A stretch of 64,000 bases of DNA, taken from an uncultured Eubacteriales bacterium (lineage in GTDB: Bacteria > Bacillota > Clostridia > Christensenellales > CAG-917). The stretch covers positions 1 to 64,000 of the forward strand of contig URAF01000009.1 in NCBI GenBank assembly GCA_900545885.1, read 5' to 3'. The notes under the pieces are model-generated. The model saw only the letters and a list, made by a program, of their open reading frames with translations. It was not told where the DNA came from and did not search any database. Both the position numbers and the translations under genes were made by a program. Positions 19,301-31,300 of this stretch are shown here, one piece after another. Each line of letters begins with the position of its first letter. Position 1 is the first letter of the stretch.

Positions 19301-22300
19301 CGTTGACATCTTCGTCGAGTTCGAGCCAGATACGGAGAGGTTCATCCGCAATGGTTATTTCGTCGTCGCCGTGATAGTTGGTGCGATAGAAGAACTCGAT
19401 GTACGCCTTGGTACCGGCAAGCAAAGGCAGAATGCCGTCGATTGTGATACCGCCGCCGCTCGTGAGTTCGGGAAGCGCCTTGAGCAACGCACCTGCGTTG
19501 ACTTGCAACGCAACGTTGAGGGTGCCGCCGATATAGCTCATGAATTCAGCCTGGTTTCTCGCAAGAGAAGCAAGTATGAACTTGAGATAATCGTTGGAAC
19601 CGTCTTTGAGCGTCATAAGTCTGCTCATCTGCTCTGTCCAGTTGATGATATCGCCGAAGCTGAGGTCGATATTGAGGCTGAACGAGAGTTCGAGGGTTTC
19701 GATACCGCTGTTTGCAAGCATATCGAGAATGTCGAGTTGTTCGCCTGCAAGCAGTGCGCCAAGGTCGAGGCTGAGCAGTTGCTGATAATCGCTGAATACG
19801 GTGTACGCCTTATGGACGCCGTTTGCGTCTTTGACATAGGTGCTCTTTGCGGAGTTGTCTTCAACATAAAGTTTCGCAAATCCGTCGGAAGGAACAACCG
19901 TTTGTTTTCCTTCGTCCCACTTGTAAGCAAGTGCGTTCGCGCTGTATTCGCCTCTGACATAAGGCTTCATCTCGGTTCTTCCGGTTGCATAGTAGTACTG
20001 GAAGTAGTAGAGAGAGCTGCCGCCGCCGTTGTAGTATTCGTTGACTTCTTCCGCGGTGTTGAGGACTTTGTAACCGTCGGGAACGAGCGCGTAACGTTCG
20101 CTCTGTGCATATGCACCGTCACCGTTCAGGCTGCTCTGTTTGAGCATCTTGTACTCAGTTGCCGTATTCTTGACGTAGTTGCCGCCTTTCTGCTTGACAT
20201 AACCCTTTTCGGTGCCGTCCTTGACGTAGTCACCTTCGCCGTCTTCGACTTTGGTGAACATTCCGTAATAGAAGATGTAGTCCTTGGAACCGGACGCAAG
20301 TCTCTGTTCGTCAAGTTCCTTGAATTCTTCTTCACTGCCGAAATCAATCTGCATACCCTTGGTCTTGTCTTCGTTGTTGAAGAGATTGAGAGTGATGCCA
20401 AGGTCGAGGAGACCGACGTCGCCGCTTTCGTCGAAGAGCGTGGCTCCGATGGTCAGGTTGTAAGGAGCAAGGTCAATCTGAGCATTGAGAACGATGTTGG
20501 GAAGCATTTCCTCAATCGTCGCACCTGCGTTGGGAGCGATCATGTTGACGATGAGCTTGAGGAAGCCCGCGCTTGCCTTCAATGCCAGAGAACGGGTGTA
20601 GAAGTTGAGGAGTGCGTATGCACCGTTGGGGTTGCCGACGTTGACAGACGCAGAGCTTTCGGCATCGCCTGCCGCAACGGCTTCTGCCGCACCGCCGCCG
20701 AGACCGCCGAGAATTGAACCGATGTCGAGTTTATCGGCAAGCAGATCTTCGATGGAGTATGCGGAGAGGTCGACCTTGAATTTCGCGCCGCTGCCGAGCA
20801 ACCATGTGAGGTCTGCATAAAGTGCCGCGTCGCTGTCGAGGTCGTTCATGTAGTACAGACCGAGTATGTGCGTGAGCGAACCGTCAGTCTGTTCTCTGCG
20901 CCATGCGTCGACGGCAAGGTTCATCTTCTTGACGTACAGCGAAGTAATGGTGTCGTCGTCGGAGTAATCGATGGTAACGTTGACTTTGATTTCGAACAGA
21001 ATTTCCGCCGAGTAATCGTCCGCAACGTTGATTTGTGCTTCGAGGTCGCCGAAGATTGCGCCGAGAACGTCTTTTATTGCCGCGGTATCCGCAGTATAAC
21101 GGTAATATTTACCGCCCGCCTGCTGGACATAGTGACCGTCGACAAGCGCGTATGCGTTCTTGTCTTTTCTCTGGTCGAACGCGCCATACTTGGTTTCGTT
21201 GGCTCTCCATTCGGCTTCGGTCATGTAAAGCGAGTATTTGCCGAGGAAGATGCTGCCTCTCAAAGTAAGGCTGATTGCGTAGAGCTGGTCGGTGTCGACG
21301 TACTTGATGTGTTCGCTGCCGTAGACGTCTTTGCCTTCGAGGCTGCCGCCGCCGCTGGTGTAGGTGTTGACGGACACGAACTTGTCGCCGTCGCGGACAA
21401 AGGATACGTCACCCTTGTTGTATTTTGCCGCGCCTTCGATGCTGCCGCTGCCGTATCTTTCGATATATTCGGCTTCGCTTACGAATTCACCGTTTGCGGT
21501 GTCGAGATAAAGTTCCTCTTCGAGTGCGCTGTAATCGATGGTGTTGTTGTAGTTGACGAAATAGTCGGGGCGGGAAATGAGGCTTTCCGCATTGCTGCGC
21601 GTGTAGTTGCCTTTACCTTCGCCGACATATGCGTACTTGGTACGTACGACGTCACCGCGATAGACCAAGTCTTTCTTGATTTGGACGTACATCTTGAAGC
21701 CTTCGTCAACGACGTCTGCGAGCACGAAGTAAACTTTGTCATATGCACCGCCGTTGGTGAAGTCGGTCATTGCTTCGGAGTTGACGAGCGAATACTTGCC
21801 GTTTTCGTACTTGTAGAGGTTATCTTTGGTGATTTCGTAGTAATGACCTCTGTAGTAGAGATAACGTGCTTCGGTCGCGCTGTAAGTTCCGTCGGGCGAA
21901 TAGGTAAGCTCGTCGGCTACCTTGACATAGTCGCCGTTGTTTTCACCGACTTCGGAGTAGATATACTCTTCGCCGGCCGTATCGGGAAGCTGAATGCCGA
22001 GACCGATCTTGTATTCCCACAGCCAGATGTTGGCTTCGATTACGGGTTTCTTGTCTTCGGTGACGTAAATTGCATATACGCCCGCAGTATTTTCGGTAAG
22101 ATTGATATACGTAACTTCGCCGGTTTCTTCTGCAACTTGTTTTTCAAAGAATACGTAAGTACCGTTGTCGTTGCGTGCCGCTCTTATCCAATCCGTTCTG
22201 GTTGCGGTGGCTACGGACACATATTCGCCGTTGACGTCGAGATAAAGTTCAATAGGCAGGATATCGTAATAATCTTTTCCGTGCTGTTGTTCGTATTCGG

Positions 22301-25300
22301 TTTTCTGCGTTTCGGTCATTTCGGAACGCAAACGATATTCGCGGCTTGCTCTGTCAAGCCAGTACAGTCCGTTTTCGTTTGCTTCGACGCGGAAACGGGA
22401 ATTGGTGTAGTTGAGCTGTTCGGGAGTCGCCTTATCTGCCGCAACAAAACGATAGTTGTTGAAGTCGGTATTGATGGTGATATACGACATGTTGTTCTGT
22501 GTACCGAGATCGATTTCTTCACCCGTGAGCAACAGAAGGAGCTGATTGATGAGGTCGGCGTTGGCGAGCACCTGAATATAGGAGGACGTTATTCTCATGC
22601 CGTAGAGGAACGCGGAGATATATCCCGCGATTTCCGCACTGATAAGAGGCAGTTCGAGATTGAGTCCCGTATCGATGGAAGGCAGACCGTTTTCGCCGTC
22701 GGCAGTGACCGCTTCACTTGCTGCAGAGCCGCCTTCGACTTGTCCCATAAGGTCGTCGATGAGATTTTGCAGTTCGGAGAGCTTGATTTGAATACCGGGC
22801 TGACCGAAGTAGCTGAGGTCGACAAACAAACCGTTGTTCTCTTCGCCTTCTTTACCGCTGATGAGGTAAACGCCGAGAATGTTGTGCGCCGCGTTGTCTT
22901 CGGGGTCATAAGTCACGATTTCGACGGACGCATTGATATAGTCGAGCATCATTTCGAGTCCGAGTGCGTCGCTCTGAATGATTGCGACGAGAACCTGAAT
23001 GAAGCTGACAAGGTCGAATTCGTCGGGAATTACGAGGTTGGGAACGTTTGCGCCGAGTTCGCGCATTCTGTTCATGAACTCGCCGAGTTTGAATTCGAGT
23101 GCTATGACAAGGTCGATGTTACGCAGTACGTCGCCGCCGGCATTGGATTCGGAGTTGATGACCGCTTTGAGTTCCTGACTGATGTCGGGGAACAGGTATT
23201 CGAGCAACGGAGTGAGGTCGATTTCGCTGTCATGGTCAAAGAGCAGGTCGAGCGAAATGGTTTCACTGAGTTTGACCGTGTCTACGTTGTTGAAGTTCTT
23301 GTATTCCTTAATCTCGTCCGAGGTCAACGAATATTCGTGCTGAGATTCGAAGTAAACGTTGATATTGTTGACGCTGAGATTGAGGTTCATTTCCATATCG
23401 TAAGGAACCGTGTTCGCATCGGGACCTTTACGGTATGCGTAGATAATATCGCCGCTTGCAAGGTCGGTTTCAGTTTCGCCGTTGACATAAACGAGTTTCT
23501 TGCCGTCGGCTCCGTCGGAAACGACTTTGACGTCGTATCTTGCAAACGCAATATTTTCACCGCTCAGTTTGTCGGAAGTGCCCATCTCGCGGAATTCTTC
23601 GCCGTCCATGGTGAAGGAACCGTCCGCAGCCTGTTTGAAGACGTAATATTTGCTGCCCGCGGCTATTCCGCTTTCGATTGCGCCGACACTCTGGTCGGGA
23701 GCTTCGAAGTAACGGTCACCCTGCAATGCAAGGTATGCACCGATGTCGACACTTACGCCGTCGCGCATATCGAATTTGACTTCGAGAGAACCGAGCAGAT
23801 CGTCGTAAATGAGGTCTTCCAACGTGTTGTCACCGAGCTTGATGATTTGCAGCAGATAACGCATGACCGCGTTGCCGACGCTGAGGGACAGCATTCTGTT
23901 GCTGATGAGAAGCTGTGCGACTTTTTCTTCGACGGTGAGGTCGGAAACTTCGCTTGCGGGAGCGTCTTCGGCTGCAACCGCTTCGGACGCGGAAGGAATT
24001 TCGACGTCGTCGTAAATGGAACCGTCGAGAATGTCACCGAGCAGTTGGTCGAGATATTCGGAAATTGCGGTGAGCGGTACCGCGACCTTCGGTAAGTTGA
24101 AGAAAGAGAGGTCGAGATACAGCATATCGCACATGTAGTATGCGGCAATCCATTCGACTTCCGCACCCGCTTCCGAGGACAGGTTGACAAGGCTTATCGA
24201 AATTTCGGAATTTGCGATGTCGAACATGTCGAGCATAACCGACAGGTCGAGACGCATATGCGCGGAAGAATAACCCTTGGAAGTCTCGGGCATTTCGATT
24301 CTTACGTCGCCGATGTCGCCGAGTATGGGTTTGAGCATTTCGCCGATGTTGATCGCACCTTCGGTGATTCCGAGTTCGAATTCAACGGACATACCGACTG
24401 TTATGACGGAATCGTAGAAAGGCAGGAGAGGAACGTCTTTCTCGGGGGCGTTCTTATCCTTACCGTCGAGTATGTACTGAGGAATGAGCTGGTTGTCGCC
24501 GAATTCGAGGTTGAGTCCGCCGAGTTTGAGTCCGAGGTCGATTGCGCCTACGTTGAGGTTGAGACCGATGTAGAACTCTTTGATATTGGTGTTCGGGTCG
24601 TAGACGCGGTAAAGCGTGCCTTTGTTGTCCTGAACGTAACCGTACAGTCTTACGTAACGGATATTTTCAATCTGTCTGTACTGGTTGAGGTACTTGACAA
24701 AGTACGTCTTGTCCGCTTCGACGGAAGTTGCGATTTCGTAATTTCCGCTTTCAGCGTTGTAGGTGTACATCACGTAGTTATCCGCACGCAGATAGAAACC
24801 TTGTTCGGTTTCGGTATCGGTAAGTTTGATGTAATCGCCCTCGACTCCGTATTCTGCCGCGTCAACGAATTTTTCGGTTCCGTAGTAGGTATAACGGTGT
24901 CCGAGAGGATATTCTTCTTCCGTCGCACCTTCGGGCAGCTGCACGTAATTGTTTCTGCCGAGGTCGAGGTCGAGACTGATTTGCAGAGTGTCGAAGATTT
25001 CCGCAATGTCGCCAAGGTCGGGAACGAGAGTTGCAAGCACAAGACTTACGATGGTCTTGGTGATGACGACCTGTGCGAGCGTGTTGGAGTAAATGAGCGA
25101 CAGCATTGCGTTTCTGCCCTCTTCGACTTCGGGTTCGCCGTTGGTGTCTGCGGAAGTTGCAGCAACTGCGGAACCTGCGCCCTGATTACCGGTGCTCTGA
25201 CCGAGTTTTGCGGCTTCGAGGACAAAGTCGAGGAAGTTGGGAACGTAAGAATAGTTGTCGACGATGTCAAACACGTCCTTACCGTCAAGGTACAGCGTAC

Positions 25301-28300
25301 CGCGGTAGAGATAGATACCGCCGACTACGATTTCGTCGCCGTTTTCGTCGTATTTAACGTTACCCTGTTCGTCGAGTTCGATGAGTTCGAGTGCGAATTC
25401 GATGGAATCGAGGTCGCTTTCTGCAAGGAACGCGTCAAAATCGGGCTTGCTGCCGAGCAACGCGGAGATGTTGAGTTTTGCAAGGTCGGCAGACACGGAA
25501 AGACGGAAACCTACGCCGTCGTTGAACGCGCTGTCGGTCTTGAGTTCGAGAACGAGGTCTTCAATCCAGGAGCTGAGCAACGAACCGAGGTTGTAGGATT
25601 CGGACGCAGTGGAATTGAAGTACAGGATACCGCCGAGGCTGAACGTGATTCTCTGACCCGTGAACTGCGAAATGTCGTAGTCTTCAAAGCCTTCCGCACC
25701 CGCAATCGCGCAAATGCTGTAAATGTATTGCGTTACGTCAACGTAGCCTTCTTTGTCGGTAGCGGGAACAACTTCTTTGTCAGACGTTGCAACGTCAATC
25801 TGAATGCCGGTTTCGGTTTCGAGTTTGAGTTCGAAACCGGTGTTGGCCTTAGCTCTGACGCCAAGTGCTATACCGCCGTCTTTGAGATCAAGATAAAGTT
25901 CGCTTCCTTCGGCGAGTTCGAAGCCGTCAAGGTCGACTTCCGTACCCGTGATAAGTCCGAGGAGCGCGGAAAGCATATTGCTGTTGAACAGAACCGCAAT
26001 GCCGAGACCGCTTTCAAGCACGTTGTAGGAATCTTCTCCCTCAACGACCATACCCGCTCTGAGAACGAGTTTTCTGATGAGAGCGTCGATGATGCCGGTA
26101 ATCGTTCCGATATCCACGCCTTCTTCCGCAGGCTGATCGGAAGTTTCGTCCGCCGTGGTGGCGTCGCCGCCCGTTGCGGGGGTCGTGTCAAACGCGCCTA
26201 CTCTGTCAAGCAGGTCAATGAGGTCGAATTTGATTCTGGGACCGCCGAGCGTGTCGAGGTCGAGATAGAGGTCGCCTTCGGCAAGATACACCGCGACGTC
26301 GGCAGCAGCGGACGTTTCGGGATTGAAGATAATCTGAATGCCGACCTGCAACGCGTTTTCAAGTACGTTTCTGAGATCGATCTCGGGTGTTTCAAAGTTG
26401 CCGCCGAAGATTTCGTCGATGCCGAGCGCTTTGAGGTCGAGCGCACCGAAGATTTTGACCTGGAAGTTATCGTCAATCGGATCGTCGAGGGCAAGGTCAA
26501 GACCGAGCGATGCGACGAGCGCATCGATAAGTCCCTGCAAATCACCTGCGTTGAGTCCGCCGAGTGCTTCTTCGATTGCAGGCATCTTGAGGATTACGTC
26601 AATGATATCCGAAAGGTCCATGGGCTTGCGCACATAGAGACCCTTGGGGTTCTGAACATAACTGCCGTCGCCGACCGGGATATAACGTTCGCTGGAAGGA
26701 TAACGCGCCGCTTCTTCTTCGCTAAGCAACTGATAGGTTGCGCTTGCGGAGTAAGACACGGAAACGTCAAGGTCGAAACGAACCACGGAACTGCCCGCGT
26801 AGCTGTTGAATTCTTCGCCCTTAATCGCGTCTATTCTGTCGGTTACGTTGGTGCTTGCGTCAAGAGCGAGTTTGGGGCTGTTGATTGCAAGACCGAGAGA
26901 CGCAAAACCTATATCGGCTTTGAGGCTGATGGAAGGTTTGGAGAAGTCCACGTCGAGGTTGGCTTCGGGGTTGAGTTGTTCGATGATGTGAGTGATTTCG
27001 TCAGCCTGATCGCCTGCCACCGCTTCGATGAAAGCTTTGAGCAGTTCCTGAGTAATGATAAGGCTGATATGGTTTTCACTGAGGTTAAACAGAACGTCGA
27101 GGGATTCCTGCGTGCCGTCGTTGTCTGCAGCACTTACGGCTTCAGCCGCACCGCCCGCTTCGCCGCCTGCGGAAACACCCGCGAGGAATTCTGCGAGTTT
27201 TTCGGTGATAATCTGTGCAAACGCGGTGTTTTCGAACGTGAAGGAGTTTTCAAACAACACGCCTTTTACCCAAATCTGCGAACCTCTGAGATATACGCCC
27301 AGTATTTGTTCGCCGTCTGCGGAGTTCTTGTCGGTGAGTTCGAGCACGATTTCCGTAGCGGAAGCGTCCTTGAGGTTGATATTCGCGCCGACGTAGAGAT
27401 TTACGCCAATAACGAGGTCGGCGGGAATTTCAAGACCGAGCGAAAGTTCGAGGTTTGCAATGATTGCGGACAGCAAATCGCCGATTGCGAGTTCGCCGTT
27501 CTCAAACGCCGTGGTATTTTTGAGCGCGACTTCGAGGTCGATGTCGGTCTCAACGGACAGCACTTCGAGGTTGTCGTAAATGCTCTGATAATCTTCGGGT
27601 CTGAAACCGTCGGGAGTGACCACGTTACCTTCGCCGAACGCGACTCTGAGTCCGCCGAGGGAAAGCGCAACCGTGAAGGGATCTATTCCGAGGGACACTT
27701 CAATGCCAAAGGATTCGTCTTCACCGCCGAAGTACAGCGCGAGGAAGCTGTTTTCGGGGTTGAGTTGCACGAAGTTGTCGGGATCGATGTTGTAAACGGG
27801 GTTGCCCGCTTCGTCGGTAAGGAAGGTATTGAGAATGAACGTCAGGAACTGTGCGCCGAGGTTAATCTTCGCAGACGTATCATCTACATAAATACCATAT
27901 ATAGCATTACCGATAATATTCTTTATAATATCGAGAACGCCGCCGTTGTCTGCCGCAGGTTCTTCGGTACCGTCGGCGGTGGTAACGGCTTCGTTGCCGC
28001 CCTCTTCGGTGCCGCCGCCGAGGCCTGCGAGCAACGCGTTGAGGTCGAGGTTGGGAATTGCAAGTTTGACGCCGTCGATGATGCCGCCTTCGTCGGAGCC
28101 GACGTAAAGCGTGCTTGTGCCGTTTTCACCCGCGAGCAGGTAAACGGACAGAATTGCCGAGCGCACGCCTTCGGTGTTGGTAGTGAACACTTCGAGCGCG
28201 ATGTCGGAATGCGACAGCAGATAGTTGACGTCCGCAAGGTTTGCGGGGTTGAAACGTATATTCGCAGACAGACGGAAGTCAATGGTGGTTGCAACGTCTC

Positions 28301-31300
28301 TGTCGATACCGAATTTGAGAACAATCTGAGAAAGCAGATTCTTGACGCCGGCGTTGACTGCGGGGTCCTGAGAAATGTTGGCGTCTTTGAGGAATGCTTC
28401 AATCCACTGACCGACAGTCCAACTGTCTTCGGTGTCCGCAAGTGCCTTGAGGTCGATTGAACCTTCTACGGACAGGAAGATATTTTCAGTGATGGTAACC
28501 GCCATACCCGCGTCGTTCTTTTCGATGGAACCGATGGAGGTATAACCTTCGAGGTCGGGCAGGAATTCCTGTGCCTGTGCGTCTTCGCCGAGAGCAAGGC
28601 CGATTGCGTCGATATAAACCTCGACGCTCATTTCGTCGCCGATGCCGACGTTGACGGAAAGCAGTTTGCCGTCGGTTTCGGTCTTGCCGATCTGCGTCCA
28701 GTCGACGGAAAGGATTGCGCTGATTTCGGGAATGTTGATACCGATGAGGTTAACAAGCATTTCCGTGAGTCCTTCGGTGACTTCGATGATGAAGCCCTTG
28801 GAAGAAACTTTGAGAGCGAGGAACAAAGCGTTCTTCGCATTGAGAACGGTTGCGTCGTCCGCGGTTGCGGCTTCGGAAGCTCCGCTGCCTTCGCCGCCGC
28901 CCTGCGTGCCGCCGATGAGGTCGAGTATCAACGAAACAATATCGACGTCAATGCTTACGGGCGCAACGCCGAGCACGTTTGCGTCAACGTAAAGTTTACC
29001 GTTGTTGTAATAAATACCGATGAGCGTCTTTTCTCCGTTGGTAAGCGTGACGGCAAGTTGTGTGCCGTTGACGTAACCTTCGGGAAGAGTTTTGCCCATG
29101 AACTGTGCGAGAATGGGGGCGATGTCGATTTTGCCCTGCACTCCGAGACCATAGTCGAAATCGAGTTGTTTGTCGAAGATTATTTCGCCGAAACCTTCGC
29201 CGAGAGAAACCTCACCCGCGTCGATGTGACCCGCAACGCCGAGTCCGAGAGAGAGGTATGCGTAAGGAGTTTCGAAGAAATCTGAGAATTCCGATTCAAC
29301 GGGTGCGGTGATGAGACCGGAATTGATGCCGAGGTTGAGACCGCCGATATCAACGCCGAAATCGAAGCTGTCGCCGATACCGAGGTTGAGTTTGACTGCG
29401 AGTTCGGTAAGGTCGAGACCGTCGTTGAGCGCAATGCTTATGCCGCTGCCCTCGTCAATGGAAAGAGGACCGCCGTCCGCGCCCGTGATTTCAAGACCCT
29501 GAACGTTGATAAGTCCGAGAAGTGCGGAAATGAGTTGCGCGGAGAAGTAAACGTCGATGTACGTATCGCCGAGTTTGACGCCGCCGAGAACCGCCACGAG
29601 CAATCCCATAACGTCTATGGAGCTGCCGCCGTCGGTTGCACCGCTTTCGTCTGCGGCGGATGCGTCGGCTGCGGTCGTGCCGCCGCCGTTACCGAGAGAC
29701 GCGAGAATGTCAGAGAGGTCCATCTTGACGTTGAGACCGCCGAGAATCTGCTCGTCCGCCTTGACGTAAAGCACATCCTGCATGAGCCAGATTTCGAGAG
29801 GCGTGGAACCGTCGGAAATTCTGAGACCCGCATAGATGTTGGAAGAACCGAGCAACGCTCCGACATTGAAACCGCCAGAAACGAGCTTGTCAAGACCGCC
29901 GAGTTCCGCTTTCAGAACAAGCGTCGCGTTCGCGCCAAATGCTTCTTCGAACGCTGCAAGCACGGTGATTGCAAGGTCGTTGCCGTTGTCGTATTTGATG
30001 TCGGCGAGTTTGCCGGGTTGTGCGCTGATGTTAACGCCGATTTCGAGACCGAGTCCTACGGTGTCGATGCCTGCAAGCAGTTTGCTTACGTCAAACGTTC
30101 CGTCGCCGGCTATCAAAGCTTTGAGGTCGTCGAACGTGGCAAGCGTGATGAACTCGCCTTTGGCGTTGCCTTCTCTAAATTCGGCTATTCTGGTGTTGAA
30201 ATATTCGGGATTTCTGACCGAACCGAACTGGGCGTCGATACGCAGACCGAGTTCGAGAACGGCCTCGTTGGGTTCGATACCGAGACCCGCACCGAGTTTT
30301 ATTGTCTTAAGCTTTCCGAAACCTTCGTTGACGTATTCGAGTTCGATGTTGTCTTTACCGGTGGGAGGAACGAGAGGAATGTTCGCGCCTTCGAAGTCAC
30401 CTGTGAACACGAGACCGAAGATGTAGTCGAGAATGGTTTGCGTAAGCGTAACGGTGACGCCCGTAATATTGAAGATGTCGCCGTCCTTGTTTACGTTGAT
30501 GTTGTTGATAATCGCAACAATAAGACCGATGGTGTCCTGAATGGGTTCGCCGTCGCCGTTTGCGGTTATGCTCTGCACGATACCGCCGTTTGCGATTTCG
30601 TTTTCGGCTGCGGCGATATAGTTTTCAACCTGCTGCTGTTCTGCCGCGGAAAGACCGCCGATACCGTTTTTGATTGTTTCGATAAGTTGATTGATGAGGT
30701 CGCCGAGCACGGCGTTGAGGTTGAGGTTGGAAACTTTGACCTTACCTGCACCAAGTATACCCGTAAGGTCGACGTAAAGCGCTTCGTCCGCTCCGACGTA
30801 AGCAACGCTTGCACGCACTTCGCCGTTCTTGCCCGTGATTTCGACAAGCAGATTGGTCTGTGCGGGGTCGCGCATATTGATGCCACCCTTGACGTTGAGG
30901 TACAGACCCTGTGCCATATCGTCAAAGGAGATTGTTTTCTGTTTGAGTCCTTCGGGAAGTCCGTCATAACCGGGAATGAGACCGGAAATCAGCGTTCCGA
31001 ACGCGCCGACGATGCTGTCGACGGTATGGTCGCCTTTGGCGAGAAGCACGTCAAGACCGATGCTCAGGTCGAGAGTAAGGAGGGAATACTCTTCGAGAGA
31101 CGCAAGGTCAAGGCCTCTGCCGCCGTCGATTTCGGGAGAACCTTCGGGAGCTTTTGCTTCGGTGAGGTACTCTTCGACGTTAATTATGGGAGTGCCGTCG
31201 GAATTGATGTACTTGGAACCCAGGCTTAAGTCGAGTTCGCTTTGAATGATACCGTATTTGTCTTCGAGGGAAGTGTCGGCGGTGTTGAAATCTATGCCGA

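Noticed and set aside
16530..30650. CRISPR-like or DNA tandem repeat array
   Set aside because: The repetition is at protein level only. DNA units are divergent and of variable length, with no constant repeat or spacer pattern.
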